From contig NC_049992.1 of the NCBI RefSeq assembly GCF_000003815.2, positions 6,081,918 to 6,145,917 of the forward strand: a stretch of DNA of 64,000 bases, given 5' to 3'. The stretch is from Branchiostoma floridae. Lineage: Eukaryota; Chordata; Leptocardii; Amphioxiformes; Branchiostomatidae. The notes below the pieces were generated by a model. That model had not been told where the DNA came from and did no database searches. It saw only the letters and a list, made by a program, of their open reading frames with translations. The translations under genes and the position numbers were made by a program. Positions 13,570 to 25,400 of this stretch are shown piece by piece; positions within the stretch are counted from its first letter, which is position 1; every line of letters starts with the position of its first letter.

Positions 13570-14115
13570 GTAAATGCACATCCTTGAGTACGCATGCGTG
13601 GTCTGGCACCCGGGACTGTCCAGTGACCTATCAGGGAAGATTGAGCGCGTCCAGAAGAGAGCCCTGAGGATCATCCTGGGACCAGAGTACGCCACCTATG
13701 AGTCTGCTCTGTGCACAACTGGTCTCAGTCGTCTGGACTCTAGAAGAGACATCCTATGTCTTAGATATGCATAGTCTCTTGCGAACTCTAGCAGATACAG
13801 TTCATGGCTTCCATCGCGGCGGGGGGATGTCCACAACAGAACTCTGAGAAATAATGTCAGCTACACCAGTTTCAAATGTAGGACGTCCCGGTTTAGTAAC
13901 AGCACTCTCCCCTATTGCGTTAGACTCCTCAATGAAAACTTGTAGTGTTTTAAGAAACAGACAGTTTAGTTTTAATGAATTTAATATGATGTACTATGTA
14001 TTCGTTAATGAAATTGTGAAGAAATTATGTTAATGTGAAGAAATCGATGTACAAAAATTTGCAATTCAGCCCTTGGGCTGCAACAGTTTTTTAATCTAAT
14101 AAACCATTTCTCTCT
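13570..14115 (+). mobile_element. LINE 3' end (reverse-transcriptase C-terminus), decayed
   Basis: The frame from about 13574 encodes the tail typical of non-LTR retrotransposon polymerases: a Y-A-x-V-W-H-P-G-L motif, then I-E-R-V-Q-K-R-A-L-R-I-I-L-G, an ALCTTGL segment and a RRDILCLR segment. An in-frame TAG at 13772 breaks the frame, which resumes with SSWLPSRRGD-like and T-R-N-V-S-Y residues. A 3' UTR ends near a TCTC run at 14109. The combination suggests a 5'-truncated CR1/L2/RTE-like element; the clade cannot be settled by eye. Confidence 0.8.
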
Positions 14116-14573
14116 CTCTCTTGACACTGCGGCTGACTCTCGAAGCTTGTAGACTGGAATGGGCGTGACGTCATAGATGCGTCACACTTACGTCACGTTA
14201 TGTTAAACATCAAACAGGATGTGACGTAAGAGTTGATGCTTAGCTTCAAGAGCATCGATACAGGTGTGTCATGTGTCGTACTCAATGCTAAAGCTATATA
14301 ATAAACGTAATTACGTTAGCTGTGCGACAAAGCTATGTCGCGAGGTGCAGGTTTCCACCAAACCTCACTAAAGTGGTGGATAAACAGGTAGAAACTGGAC
14401 ATAAGATGTCTACTTGGAACCAAGATCGCTGTTGTGGGTCTTTATTATTTTGTTCAGAGATCAAAAGAACAAATAGTCTGCTTTTATTTGTGTCCGAACA
14501 TCAATTAATAAGCAATAACATAAACATAAACTCTTGGATATAATCCATAAAGCTAACAAAACTGATCATGAGA

Positions 14574-14642
14574 TGGATATATAGATGGATGGATAAATGG
14601 GTGGATAGATGGATGGAAGGATGGATGGATGGATAGAAGGAA
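14574..14642. repeat. (GGAT)n microsatellite
   Basis: Irregular GGAT/AGAT tetranucleotide repeats. Confidence 0.9.
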
Positions 14643-14760
14643 AGACAATTGGATACAATATTGGAAGAATTGTAATATTAATATGAATGCCTAGTATTAC
14701 ATGTTTTGTCGGTAGAATCCAATAAGTCTCCTACCAGATGGTATTATTACCGCAGAATCA

Positions 14761-17700
14761 TTAATAACATACGTCTGAAACAAGCTTTATTGCCCCACTC
14801 TTGTGAAGCGTTGTAAGAAAGTCATATTCAACACTAAAGTTGTGCCTGTTTCTGTGACTAACGGGGGTACGATCATAGTAGTGGTAGAACAGCGTCCTGT
14901 TGCGCATGTCCGTGGCGAATGGGAAGAAGCCGTACAGGGTGATGACGTCACAGAACGTCGTTCCCAGGATGAAGGCGATGAGCCCGGATGTCGGAGATTG
15001 CAACTCGGGAATCAACGTTGCACTCAGCAAGCTGGGTAAACACAGCAGTGGTGAAAACAAGTAACGCCAGTTCACCTTTATCCACTGGGTTAACTTATAT
15101 CCGTTGTTTTAAGAAAAAAAACAAGGTTTTTAGCCATTTAAGGATATCAAGTCGACGGACGGTGGTTTTAAACTACAATCTTTTGAAAATATTACAATTT
15201 GAAATTAACCATCCAACGACTTCATCTCCTTTTTTTTAACAACGGATATAGGTAACCCCACGGATAAAGGTGAACTAGCGTTACATAGTATCTACCGATT
15301 TTGTTGCTTGTCTGTCTATTGCCATATCTATCAATATCTCGTCGTCCTCTCTTCCCGTCTCTATTGATGTATGGCTTTATGTCTATCAGATTCTATCAGA
15401 TTCTATGTATGCCTATAGGTGGTGTCTCACTGCACTTGGGGCACCGGTGCGGCACTAGAGGGTTCGAGGGATTTTTTTGGTACTTTGCTGTCTTCTAAGT
15501 CATACGCATTACGGTATATGTAGATTATAAAAAATCGGCAAAAATAACACAACAGTACTACAGTGCCGCACTGGTGCCCCAAGTGCAGTGAGAAACCACC
15601 TTAAGTAGTAAGGTTACATGAATCGCTACGTGTCTTTGTGGTTCGCATGGTGCTGAGGTTACTCTACAAGCAGAGGTTGAGTTGCGTAGATATAATAGAT
15701 ATAACGTTAGTTGTAGCCGGAAAAATTACACCGGCGCTCCTCTTACTTTCGACACAAGAAGACATCACTGTTTTTATCCTCAGAGATAGAATAAACTGAA
15801 AAAAAGGTGCAGTATATACTGTTTCGTGGTTCTTAGCTTTCTTACCGAGTGATTTTACGTGGCAAGTAGTCCCGAGAATAAGTAATTGAGATGTTCAGGC
15901 CGTTGTTTGCCAGACTGGTTTCCAGAGCTAGTAGGGCCTCCTTGACTTGGTTTGACATTCCTTTAATATAACTGATGACGCCATGGTTCAGAGGGGACAA
16001 GCGTTCCACAAGTGCTTCCCGTGTGGTGGTGTCTGATAGTTTCCTCGGCAGTCGTTTGGCGAGGGCCAAATTGACTAAAGTCATGTTCGCCTTTGTCCCA
16101 ACGTCCTGTTTATAAAAGGACGATATGATTGATAAAAAGAAATTTCTAACCGCTATAAACACACTTCCATGCAGCCGTTCACTTTCTGGGTAGGTACTCT
16201 CAACTGCTAGGCACTCTCCATAATAAGTCTTGATTACTTAGTGAAGGTATGTGTTCTAGTTGAACATGATTATCATACAGACATTATCATATTTTAAACT
16301 GATACGAGTGAGACAAGTTCACATAGTCAGAACTCGGTACAATAAGTAGGTAAGGTGGTATCAAAGTTACTGCACTTGGGGCACCGGTGTGGCACTGCAG
16401 GGTTCGAAGGATTACTCAACGAATTTCAGAGATAAAGAACGAATTTCCTTTCGCTTTTTGTATTTTTTTTCTTCTGAGTCATATTTTTACTTATTACGCA
16501 ATATCTAACTCGGCGCAAAATCGGCGAAAATAACACAAAAGTGACGCAGTGAACGAACCCCGCAGTGCTGCATCGGTGCCCCAAGTGCACTGAGATACCA
16601 CATGTAGGTAGTCGACGTACGGGGTTCAGTACCTAGGCAAGAAAAAATATCTGACAATTCCCAGTTGTTAAAAATCAAACATAGCGAACAGTTAAACACT
16701 TGCGTCGTATAGCTTTATTGTTTACCTTCTCATAGTTTTTGACGGGCGCCATGTTGATTCTGATGACGTAATCATGATAATCGATCTCGTTCCCACAGTT
16801 GCTGTTGAGAAGAATCCCGCCATTTCCGATGATTGCGCATGCGCGGTAATGCCCAACAGGTGTACTTGTGACGCACTTTTTCTTTCCTCTACATTTTTCA
16901 TTGTTTTCCTCCATGTCCGAGAAGTAGACAAAATTCGTCGAGGTGTCGAAATGTTGCATAGTCAGATTTCTGCAAGTACATTGGGACTTTTATATGACGA
17001 CACTTTTGCTCAGATCTACGTAATCTTGTTTATTGGGGCTTATTGTCGTTGCAACGCAACGTGTGATTGGCACACTTTAAAAAAAAACTACATATTCAAA
17101 GACCTATATTTTGTCTAGAACATTTTTTTTACCCGATGTATCCATCTGCCTAATATACCCATGTTCTCATTAATGAGATGTTTGTATATGCGTGTATTTG
17201 TGACCCACACGAATTTACGACAAATTTACGCTGTCTTCTTAAGCCATCAGACCCGACTGGACATTTATAAGACGACAGGTTTGCTCAGAATTATGTAATC
17301 TTGTTTATTGGGGCTTATTGACCCAATTTACTGCAGTCACGTGAGTTATGCAAGCGTGACGTCATCAATGGGTCAAAGGCTTTTGTGCCCGCCGTCCCGG
17401 TTGATGGATGTGATAAAATAACAAGAGTAATATCCCTATAATTATAAAACATTCATGTTCATGTCAAAAAGTGGTTCAAAATGCAGCATGAAATGAAATG
17501 AAGTCATACCTGATCATATCTTTGGTGTTGTCAGTGGTTTTGTGTGTGTTCGAAACATTGAACAATGGGTGTGATATCCTTCTGCAAGCCAAAATAAAAT
17601 GTAAACGAGTTATAGTTATGTAGACAAAGTGATATGTTAATCTAACATAGTATATATTGTCAAAGGCACACAAAAATAGGCTTACTCTTATTTTTAGCAC

Positions 17701-17967
17701 TAGTTAGTAATTTTACACGACTGTTGGTGCTAGGATAAAAATTTCTACGCTTCTGACAGGAAGCTTATTTCTGATTGGCCCCATTTTTTCCGTATTCCTC
17801 TCAAATCATTCCAAATTTAAGCATAAACGTATCGTCAGTACTACTTACCTCTGAATTGTGTATACTGAGTTCCAGTCGCAAAGACTGATCACGATCATAG
17901 TTGTCGTCGCTAGACAGCAGAGTGTCAGAAATGTACAGAAAACGGACGGTTCGCCAGGAGAAGCCAT
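14761..17967 (-). CDS. ST8Sia-type alpha-2,8-sialyltransferase, five exons
   Basis: I assembled this gene from splice sites and sialylmotifs. Exons on the minus strand are 17967-17849, 17581-17510, 16969-16726, 16105-15846 and 15031-14761. All junctions are GT-AG and phase-compatible, giving 966 nt (321 residues plus stop). The product is a type II membrane protein: a short cytosolic MASPGEP, a hydrophobic anchor, then a lumenal catalytic domain. Sialylmotif L is the C-A-I-I-G-N-G-G-I-L-L-N stretch running on to D-V-G-T-K. Sialylmotif S is around SPTSGLIAFILGTTFCDVI with LYGFFPF. Motif III is YHYYD and motif VS is near LHKSGAIKL. These are hallmarks of family GT29, and the GN(S/G)G and DVGTK forms match the ST8Sia branch. 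It should move sialic acid from CMP-Neu5Ac onto sialylated glycans in the Golgi. It is slightly shorter than vertebrate ST8Sia proteins because of a short stem. The exact paralogue is not assignable. Hairpin MITEs lie in two of its four introns. Confidence 0.9.
15414..15605. mobile_element. Hairpin MITE, TTAA family, copy 2
   Basis: Inverted arms carry GGTGTCTCACTGCACTTGGG on the left and the complementary GTGCAGTGAGAAACCACC on the right, followed by TTAA. It lies in the last intron of the sialyltransferase gene. Confidence 0.88.
16351..16605. mobile_element. Hairpin MITE, TTAA family, copy 3
   Basis: The left arm starts TAAGGTGGTATC and carries TGCACTTGGGGCACCGGTG. The right arm carries GGTGCCCCAAGTGCACTGAG and ends at ATACCACATG. 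It shares an internal AATTTCAGAGATAAAG with copy 4. It lies in the third intron of the sialyltransferase gene. Confidence 0.88.
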
Positions 17968-18709
17968 TGTGGGGGTAGAATTTGGGTCAGAAACCAATAT
18001 GGACGTCAAATTATTTCATAATGACACCAAGGTTGTCCCCTGTTAATAATCTTGTGAAATTTTAGTGGTCATGCAATACGTTGTTTTGTAGTAACGGAGG
18101 GAGCGAACCCCCGATCCTACCGTATTACCGAAAAAAGTCTGAATAGGGTTTATGTCAAGAGCGAGCAACTGTGCGTGTGTTTACGGATATGGGATATTGT
18201 GCATCCTGTATCCTGTATGTGACTCACTCAACCCAACTTATGATAGATGAATAAAAGCATTGTCAAAGCGGTCCTTGTGACACTGACACACGGACATCAT
18301 GTGGAGGTTAAATTGTGGTATTCCCCTAGGTCTGGTTGTGCCATAGTAGTGTCTTTTATGTGCATTACTCGGTGTGTGTCTATGTTTTTGGATATTTGTG
18401 GCCCACATAATAAGGTAATGAAAAATACCCCGCAGCAGTTCCCCAAAAGCAGCCAGGGGACACAAACTTTCATCGATATCACTCTCTGTCCCAAGAGCTA
18501 CATGTACCTACGTATACCACTAAAAAATACAACCAAAGCATGTCCAGAACATGTCATATTAAAGACAGAACTTCTGCTGGAGTATGCTACAAAGTCGCCA
18601 GGAGTATCTAGGAGGCCCACTGTCAAACTTGACCTTTGATTTTCTGACCCTCATCCACCTACCAAATATCATCAAGACCACCAAAGGCTTTTCGAGTTAT
18701 GCTGTATAC

Positions 18710-18720
18710 ACACACACGCG

Positions 18721-18752
<32 letters not shown>

Positions 18753-18785
18753 AACACACACACATAACACACATAAACACACCGA
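18710..18785. repeat. (CA)n microsatellite
   Basis: CA dinucleotide tract with scattered CAAA interruptions. Confidence 0.95.
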
Positions 18786-19794
18786 ATACATAATCTCCTT
18801 GGAGAAGGTAATGATTCTGAATGCCTTAGCTATTCTATCTCTGAATCCCTAATCATGCCTTTTTTTTCATTTTGTGTATTATTCGTGTACCTGCCCCAAA
18901 AGTAAAATGCTGTACGAGCGTGTGTTTATAGCGCTTAGAAATTTTACTGTTTACGTGACCTAAATTTGGCCATTTCTTTACAAGACCCTGCGACCAGTTC
19001 AGCTATCAATCCCTAAATCAGGTCTTATCATTTAATGCAGGAAATTTGTACATGTTCTTTATTGATTATGCAAATAAGCTGCCCTGTACAGCCTGAACGT
19101 TTTCAGAAATACGTGGCGGACGTGGCCTCCCAAAAAAAGTACGGACAAATTGCACGTACGGCGGGTTGTGCCCTTGGCTTTATGTAACGCTAGTTGACGC
19201 ATTTTCTGATACACATAACTGATGACAGCGGACAGCGATGTGCGGAGATAATCTGATTAATGAAACCGCAGGACTGAAACCACTCCCTGGGGACCCTCGG
19301 GAGATCGGTCCATTCCTGTTGACTGAATCTGGGGCTTAATGTTTAATAAGAGAGACAAATTACCTCAGCGTACAGCCGGCCAATCTGTCACTCAACCGGG
19401 ATGCGTGACATATCACGATTTGATGTTTGTAGTAGCCTCGAAATTAGACTCCATGACAAGGCCATTGACATAAAGTTACATTCATAACATGTATGTTCAC
19501 CAACTCTATTTTCAAGGAAAGGAACATTTTTGGGGCTTTCCTTCTTCCTCTTCTTATTTGTCTTCTACAAGCAAAAAATGTGACCAGTGACTGTTAGCAG
19601 GTGGCTATTTAGCAAAGTTTGTTGGACATTCTGTGGCGTTGACAGATCGATTACATAATGTAGAGGCAGGACAGAGCTGGAGGTACTTCTAACCCTTCTC
19701 CGAGTTAACATGCACCTTGAACAGGGACTGACTCTCAAACCTACACCCCTTCCAAAAGACAGGCACAGCCTCAACCGAACTGTCCCTATCTAGG

Positions 19795-19885
19795 ATTCCA
19801 CCAGGCTCTTTCAGTTACTAACTAGTTGAGACCAGGAGCTCAACTGTGAGGCTACTACCAGTTGAGCTACAGGGACCCCGTAAAA
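19795..19885 (-). mobile_element. tRNA-like SINE fragment, family S3
   Basis: The minus strand reads GGTCCCTGTAGCTCAACTGG, then a GGTAGTAGCCTCACAGTTGA stretch, then GAGCTCCTGGTCTCAACTAG. It matches 26068-26140 (+). The TAGCTCAACTGG core resembles a pol III A box. No complete tRNA cloverleaf is present, so it is not called as a tRNA gene. Confidence 0.6.
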
Positions 19886-21019
19886 TTAGCTGACAGCTGG
19901 ATATTGGAAACCAGACGTTCCGAGCACGGAGCCTGCTTTTTGAGACTAGTCTGTGGTGATTTTCGGACAAGCGCACGGAGGATTATGTCAACAGTTCGCG
20001 GTCCTTCGTCGTGTTTGTCTGACGCTTGAACGCACGCGGTGCGCAAATTGAAACGTGGAATGTCATCCTCGAGCGAATTAAAACCGCTTTCCACACTTAG
20101 AACGGAAGGACTGGATGGATTATTCTCGCCCTTTTCCTTCCACAAAGTGTTTCTGTGATATTGAACCTCTAGATGTTCAAAAGAACGGTGAACAGCTCTA
20201 GCTAGCCTACTCAAGACGACTCAAGATCATGCTGGCTGTTGTATCTAACGTTACAAAGCTCTCTGTAATTGGCCTATGGGAGGAAATAAAGACCACACAC
20301 ACCACAAGCCATTCTTTGGGTACTGCTTCAATAGTCTTTCAAGCTTCAGTTTGAACACACAAGTATCATTTACAAGGCAGAAGAATCTATAAAGTAAAGT
20401 TGTTCTGAAAAAGTCAACATCAAACCAAAGTGAAAACAATTTCTATTGGACTATCTAAAACTTGTCTTCTCCTCCGTTACATACATGTATCAACATAGAA
20501 TATAAAACCTGATCTTTAACAAGATCTGCTCAGTGTCACTAATAAAAGATAGTGGATGGCGCTATCTGAAACTTCTGACCATTGCCAAATTCATCCGGCA
20601 GTTGCTTGAGTAATTGCTATTTTGGCGTATAATCGGTTCTTAAGATCGCTTAATACATATTCTTGTTGTCCCCATGTGCCTTCAGTTTCACGTTCAAGTC
20701 CAAACCATGGTTTGCAAAACAAATTTGGCAAAGATGTCAACTTTTATTATACGGACAATACTTTAAGATGGCGCGTGTGGCATTTTAGCATGTATTATCA
20801 AGATCCAATTTCCGGTCTTGGCTAAGCAGATTCAAATGTGGCATTTTCTATATCGATCCCTCTCATTAACACCAATCTTCATGCAGTAGATTGTAAGAGG
20901 ATTTTTGTCATGGAAAATGTGAAAAGTCCCCTCTTACCAAAGGATTAGAGCTTGTGTTACCAGAAGATATTGAGCTTATGTAATTACGCCCGTTCACTAT
21001 CTTACAAGAGGTGGAACAC

Positions 21020-21110
21020 TTAAGGTGGTATCTCACTGCAGTTGGGTCACCGGTGCGGCACTGAGGGGTTCAAAAGATTACCCGAATTTCAGAGATAAAG
21101 TCTGCAATAA
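21020..21110. mobile_element. Hairpin MITE, TTAA family, copy 4 (truncated)
   Basis: It starts TTAAGGTGGTATCTCACTGC and keeps the GTGCGGCACTG segment and the internal AATTTCAGAGATAAAG seen in copy 3, but no right arm is visible before the assembly gap at 21223. Confidence 0.75.
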
Positions 21111-21222
21111 CTCCAATTTAAAGTTTGCTTTAAGACCTAGACACTTTGTTATACACTGTTTGTTATACACCCTTTATGTTACCTGCAATTAACCCACGGG
21201 AAAGAATATAGGTTTACAATAA

Positions 21223-21322
21223 NNNNNNNNNNNNNNNNNNNNNNNNNNNNNNNNNNNNNNNNNNNNNNNNNNNNNNNNNNNNNNNNNNNNNNNNNNNNNN
21301 NNNNNNNNNNNNNNNNNNNNNN
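21223..21322. other. Assembly gap (100 Ns)
   Basis: Exactly 100 ambiguous bases, the usual placeholder for a gap of unknown length. It lies about 0.6 kb upstream of the LIG3 promoter. Confidence 0.99.
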
Positions 21323-21901
21323 TAGTGCATTAGATGTCAATATTATACAGACTGCCTAATTCAGAATATTTCCACTTTAACAAATGTGATATTGCTTAGG
21401 TTACCTTTAACGGTAATGGAAAATCAGTTTACACGTTAAGGAAAGAGGTCCACTCATTGAATTTACCGTGTGTGTAATTAATATAATCCAAGCACCCACC
21501 TGCAATGCACTCCAATATCGCTAAACGTCGCTTCAGCGTAGTGAAACAACTTTTACCCCCTACCCTGCCAATGGAATAGTCCGTCTGCATCTCGTTCCCA
21601 AGAATCCCACATCGTCTTGTTCCCAGGAATCCATGTAAACAATGCACCGTGAGAACAAAGGGCTAAGAACAAGTAGGTAAAATCGTTGATTTTATCTTTT
21701 TGCGCAGGATTTTTCCATTAATATTTGAGTATATTGAACCAAATATATTGCACTGTATCTTGACAAATTCGCGAGAAATTGTATCGTAGTTCTCCGGCGC
21801 TACGGGGTTACTAGAGTTCACGGGGATGAGTCATGGGGGAGGGGGGCGTGACGCTGCCGGCCCAGGCATGCCCTGGGACGTCATATAGGTGTTTACAGGT
21901 G

Positions 21902-21909
21902 TATATAAA
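21902..21909 (+). promoter_or_regulatory. TATA box of the LIG3 promoter (predicted)
   Basis: A TATATAAA sequence is followed about 30 bp later by a plausible start region (GTAGACATCAG) and then by a strong 5' splice donor at 21956/21957 (GAACAG followed by gtaagc). The matching acceptor is a pyrimidine tract ending ttgttccag at 22353. The inferred message has a short leader exon of roughly 21932-21956 and a second exon from 22354 that holds the first LIG3 ATG at 22409. The order of elements is seen; use as a promoter is inferred. Confidence 0.55.
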
Positions 21910-22408
21910 GGGCGACTGTTTGGTGTAGACATCAGAGTGTGGTACGGGTGGAACAGGTAAGCTGGTAGGAAACTGGAGTCTTGAATATCGTAGCTTTTAT
22001 TCATTTTTTCAGAATTGATCCGTCTGAAAAATATTGCATGCATATTCGAAAATTATGATAACATAGGCGATGATAATACATGTAATAACAGAATTCAGAA
22101 TGTAAGGTATATAATTTACTTTGTACTTATATTAACAGTTTAGCTTTATTAGTATATTACAAGATTTTACAACAGTGATAAAATGATTTTAATAAATTGT
22201 GGAGCCTATAATATAACGTTATTAGGTTAATTGATATATTCTATATAATGTTACGTGTATGTTGTTTGACGTCTCAGCCTAGTTTCTAACTAGCTCTACA
22301 GTAATTCTTCTTTACTTTGTATTTGATTTTGTGATCTTTGTCATTTGTTCCAGAATTCAGTCCTACCCGTATAAACCCGATAAAGAAGCGATTTGACCAC
22401 ACTACTAC

Positions 22409-25400
22409 ATGCTAGTCCGACTTCTATGGTCTCCAAGCGTTAGTACTAAGGCTGCGAGAACCCTCAACCTCCAGAAATCATTACATCACAGCCCCGTATT
22501 GAGAAGAGCAGCATCTTTTGTCAGTAGCAAGGCCTGTAACTACCTCTGGAAACATTGGCGCAGCAGTCCAGTGTGTATCCCAGCTGCCTTCTGTAACACA
22601 CGGATACTGAACCCCTGGAGTAGCACCATCCATACAGGAGTTAGCATCATGTCGGAACAGAGGTTTGTTTGTTTTTGTTTCTTTTGCACAGCCAGTAAAC
22701 CACCTTTAGGCGTAACGTTCCAGCTTTGTGCATGATCATACCAAGGAGGTTAAAAATGTCTTTTTTAACCTCTTTGATCATACTAAGGGCTACGTACCAA
22801 GAAGAAACATCAGGTACAGGTAAAGTTAAGTTAGCGGTACAGACCAGTGTTCTTGCCAAGCTTTTTCAGTATAGGGGGCCTCTATGCTGTGATTGGGATC
22901 CCCTATGCTGTGATTCGGGCCCCTATGCTGTGATTTGGGAGTTTTCTGTAGTTTTGTAACAACGGTAGAATAAAGTTGGCTATATATTTCCCAATACTTG
23001 GCCCTCAAAATGCAGAAAATAGTGTTTCAGGAGTTAAAGAGGAGGATTCCTCCCATACCCCCTTACAAGGCTCACGCCTGAATACTGCGTACCACATGGC
23101 TTTGCTGCACTAAGATACCCCTGGTGAGAGCACCTCAGACTGAGAAAAATAGGTACTATAAAGTTCCTATCCCAAAGGCATATTAAAGGCCAGCAAGGGA
23201 TTCAAACACAGAACCTGTAGATTCTATGTCAACGACCCTAAGTAAGCCCTTGCCCACCTTGCCACCGACAGGTTCTGTGTCGAGTACGCCAAACAGGGCA
23301 GGGCCGGCTGCAAGAAGTGCAAGCAGAAGATCGAGAAGGGTCTCCCCCGCATCGGCAAGATCGTTCCCAACTTCTTCCACGAGGGAGACGGGGAGATGAA
23401 GCAGTGGTATCACGTCGCCTGCATCTTCGAGACGTTCCAGAGGGCGCGCGCCACCACCAAGAAGATCGAGGATGCCTCAGACTTGGAGGGCTGGGAAGAC
23501 ATGGAGGATGAGGAGAAACAAACCATTCTCAAGCTCATCAAAGGTATTTACATTGTAAACATTAGATATAGTGATAGCATAGCTGCAGATATATTGTTTA
23601 TTCCATTGTAATACTACGTAATAGTACTTAGTCTTCAGTATCCCATCATGGGATTTGTTGCATTTAGCCCACATGGGCAGGAACATGCAAATTAAGATCA
23701 TTATTGTACATATTTTAGTACTAATCATAGGAGCAGTGGGTTGTTATTCTCTGGGTCTAGGGTTTTGGGAGGTGGAGCTTATCCCTTCCATCACCTTTTA
23801 CCTCCCCAACCAAAGTCAGGTACTACCCATTTCTACCTGTGGAGTGTAGAAAGTCATGTTAAGTGTTTCTCCCAAGGACAAATATGTATTATCTAGCCAG
23901 GAATGCCAAGAATCTTTTGAACATGATACTGATGGCTAAACAGCAGGTTCTTAACTCACTTCCAAATGTTTAGCTAGATGTAGAACAAGTTAATTTTTCA
24001 AGTGAAAATATTGAGCCAGCAGTCACTACAGAGGATATCGGTACATAGATTGTTGCTCTGTCTCCTGAATTTACTGGTAAGCATTGCGAGGTTTTACTAA
24101 GCTTTAGATCTTAGTTTTCAATCAGAGATTGGACATCCCTCAACTTACAGGAAAGACTGGCTGTAGCAGAAGACAGACGGGCCTGGAGAAAACTCCATCT
24201 TCATGTTTACCTAATGTCCCCCCAACGACCTGGAGGTCAAGGGACTAAATTGGTTGGTAGGTAGATCTCCTAAATGTTTTTTTTTCTTTTCTTCTGCCCC
24301 CAGAGTTGGAGAGCAAGGCAAAGTCTCCTAAGAAGAAGGTTGTCCAGGCGACACTGTCTACTAAAGGAAAAATTCAGTCTCCCACCAAGAAGGCTGCTAG
24401 CAGTGCCACTGTCTCAGATGGTAAGAGTTAGCAGTAGTATCCAGTATTTGAATATACTCATTGTATATCACCCATGGTACCAGATTGACTGCGAGTCAGA
24501 TAGAGCGATCCGACCCGCTGGAGGGCTGGGACAGAGGGTGATACATAATACATCGTGTTGTATTTTATTCATGTCATACCCAGGTCGGAAAACACTGATT
24601 TATTTGCCAAACTACTTATGAAAAGGATAAAACTTGACACATCGTTTCAACCTGCACTAACAACTTATTCTTTAAGGACATTAATATGAGAATAATTCAA
24701 ACAAAAGCACCCCGTCTGCTTGCACCAGTTATTCAAATCATCCTCATATCAAATAATAAATTTATACTCATCTCACACTCTCCTTTCTAGATTCCCCAGC
24801 AGCAGGCCCATCATCATCATCATCAGCCAGTACCTCGGTGTCGATGACCTCCCCCACCCCCACCCCTGACATAGACCACAAGGACAACGCGTTCCGAGAG
24901 TTCCGCCGGCTGTGTGCGCTCATCGCCGAGGAACCGGGCTACAACGCCAAGACTAAACTGGTGTCAGACTTCCTGAAGAAAGGATCCAATGGAGGTCAGA
25001 AAATTTTTTTTCTGCATCTTCCAATTCAATTAGAAGGAGGGTTTGAAATAAAAAGGAAAAAACAAACAGTCAAACCTGTTCATTTTGGTCATGTTAATCG
25101 CTTTTTTTTCGGCCCCTTAGATATTTTGTGCCATTGACATCAAGGCCACACGGTACATACCTACATACACATGGAAAACAATACCTCCACTTTTCATGGA
25201 AGTGATAACAAGTTAAGAGGAACTCTTGTTTTTCTCCCCAGATGGATTTAAGGGCGACACTTTCCTGGTGGTGAAGCTTCTCCTTCCCGGGGTAGTGAAG
25301 AGAGTGTACAACCTGAACAACAAGCAGCTGCTCAAGCACTTCGCTAACATCTTTGGGGTCAACCTGGCAGACATGTTGACTGACCTTGAGCTAGGTAAGC

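Larger units (their letters stand above)
17968..21019. other. Intergenic between sialyltransferase and LIG3
   Basis: Apart from a CA microsatellite and a SINE fragment (listed separately), I see no recognised gene. A 115-codon open frame at 19867-20214 (-) has unbiased composition but no domain I recognise and no partner exons, so I do not call it. Confidence 0.4.

Noticed and set aside
19867-20214. 115-codon open frame (-)
   Set aside because: Composition is protein-like, but no domain is recognised and no adjoining exon with matching phase was found. Left uncalled.
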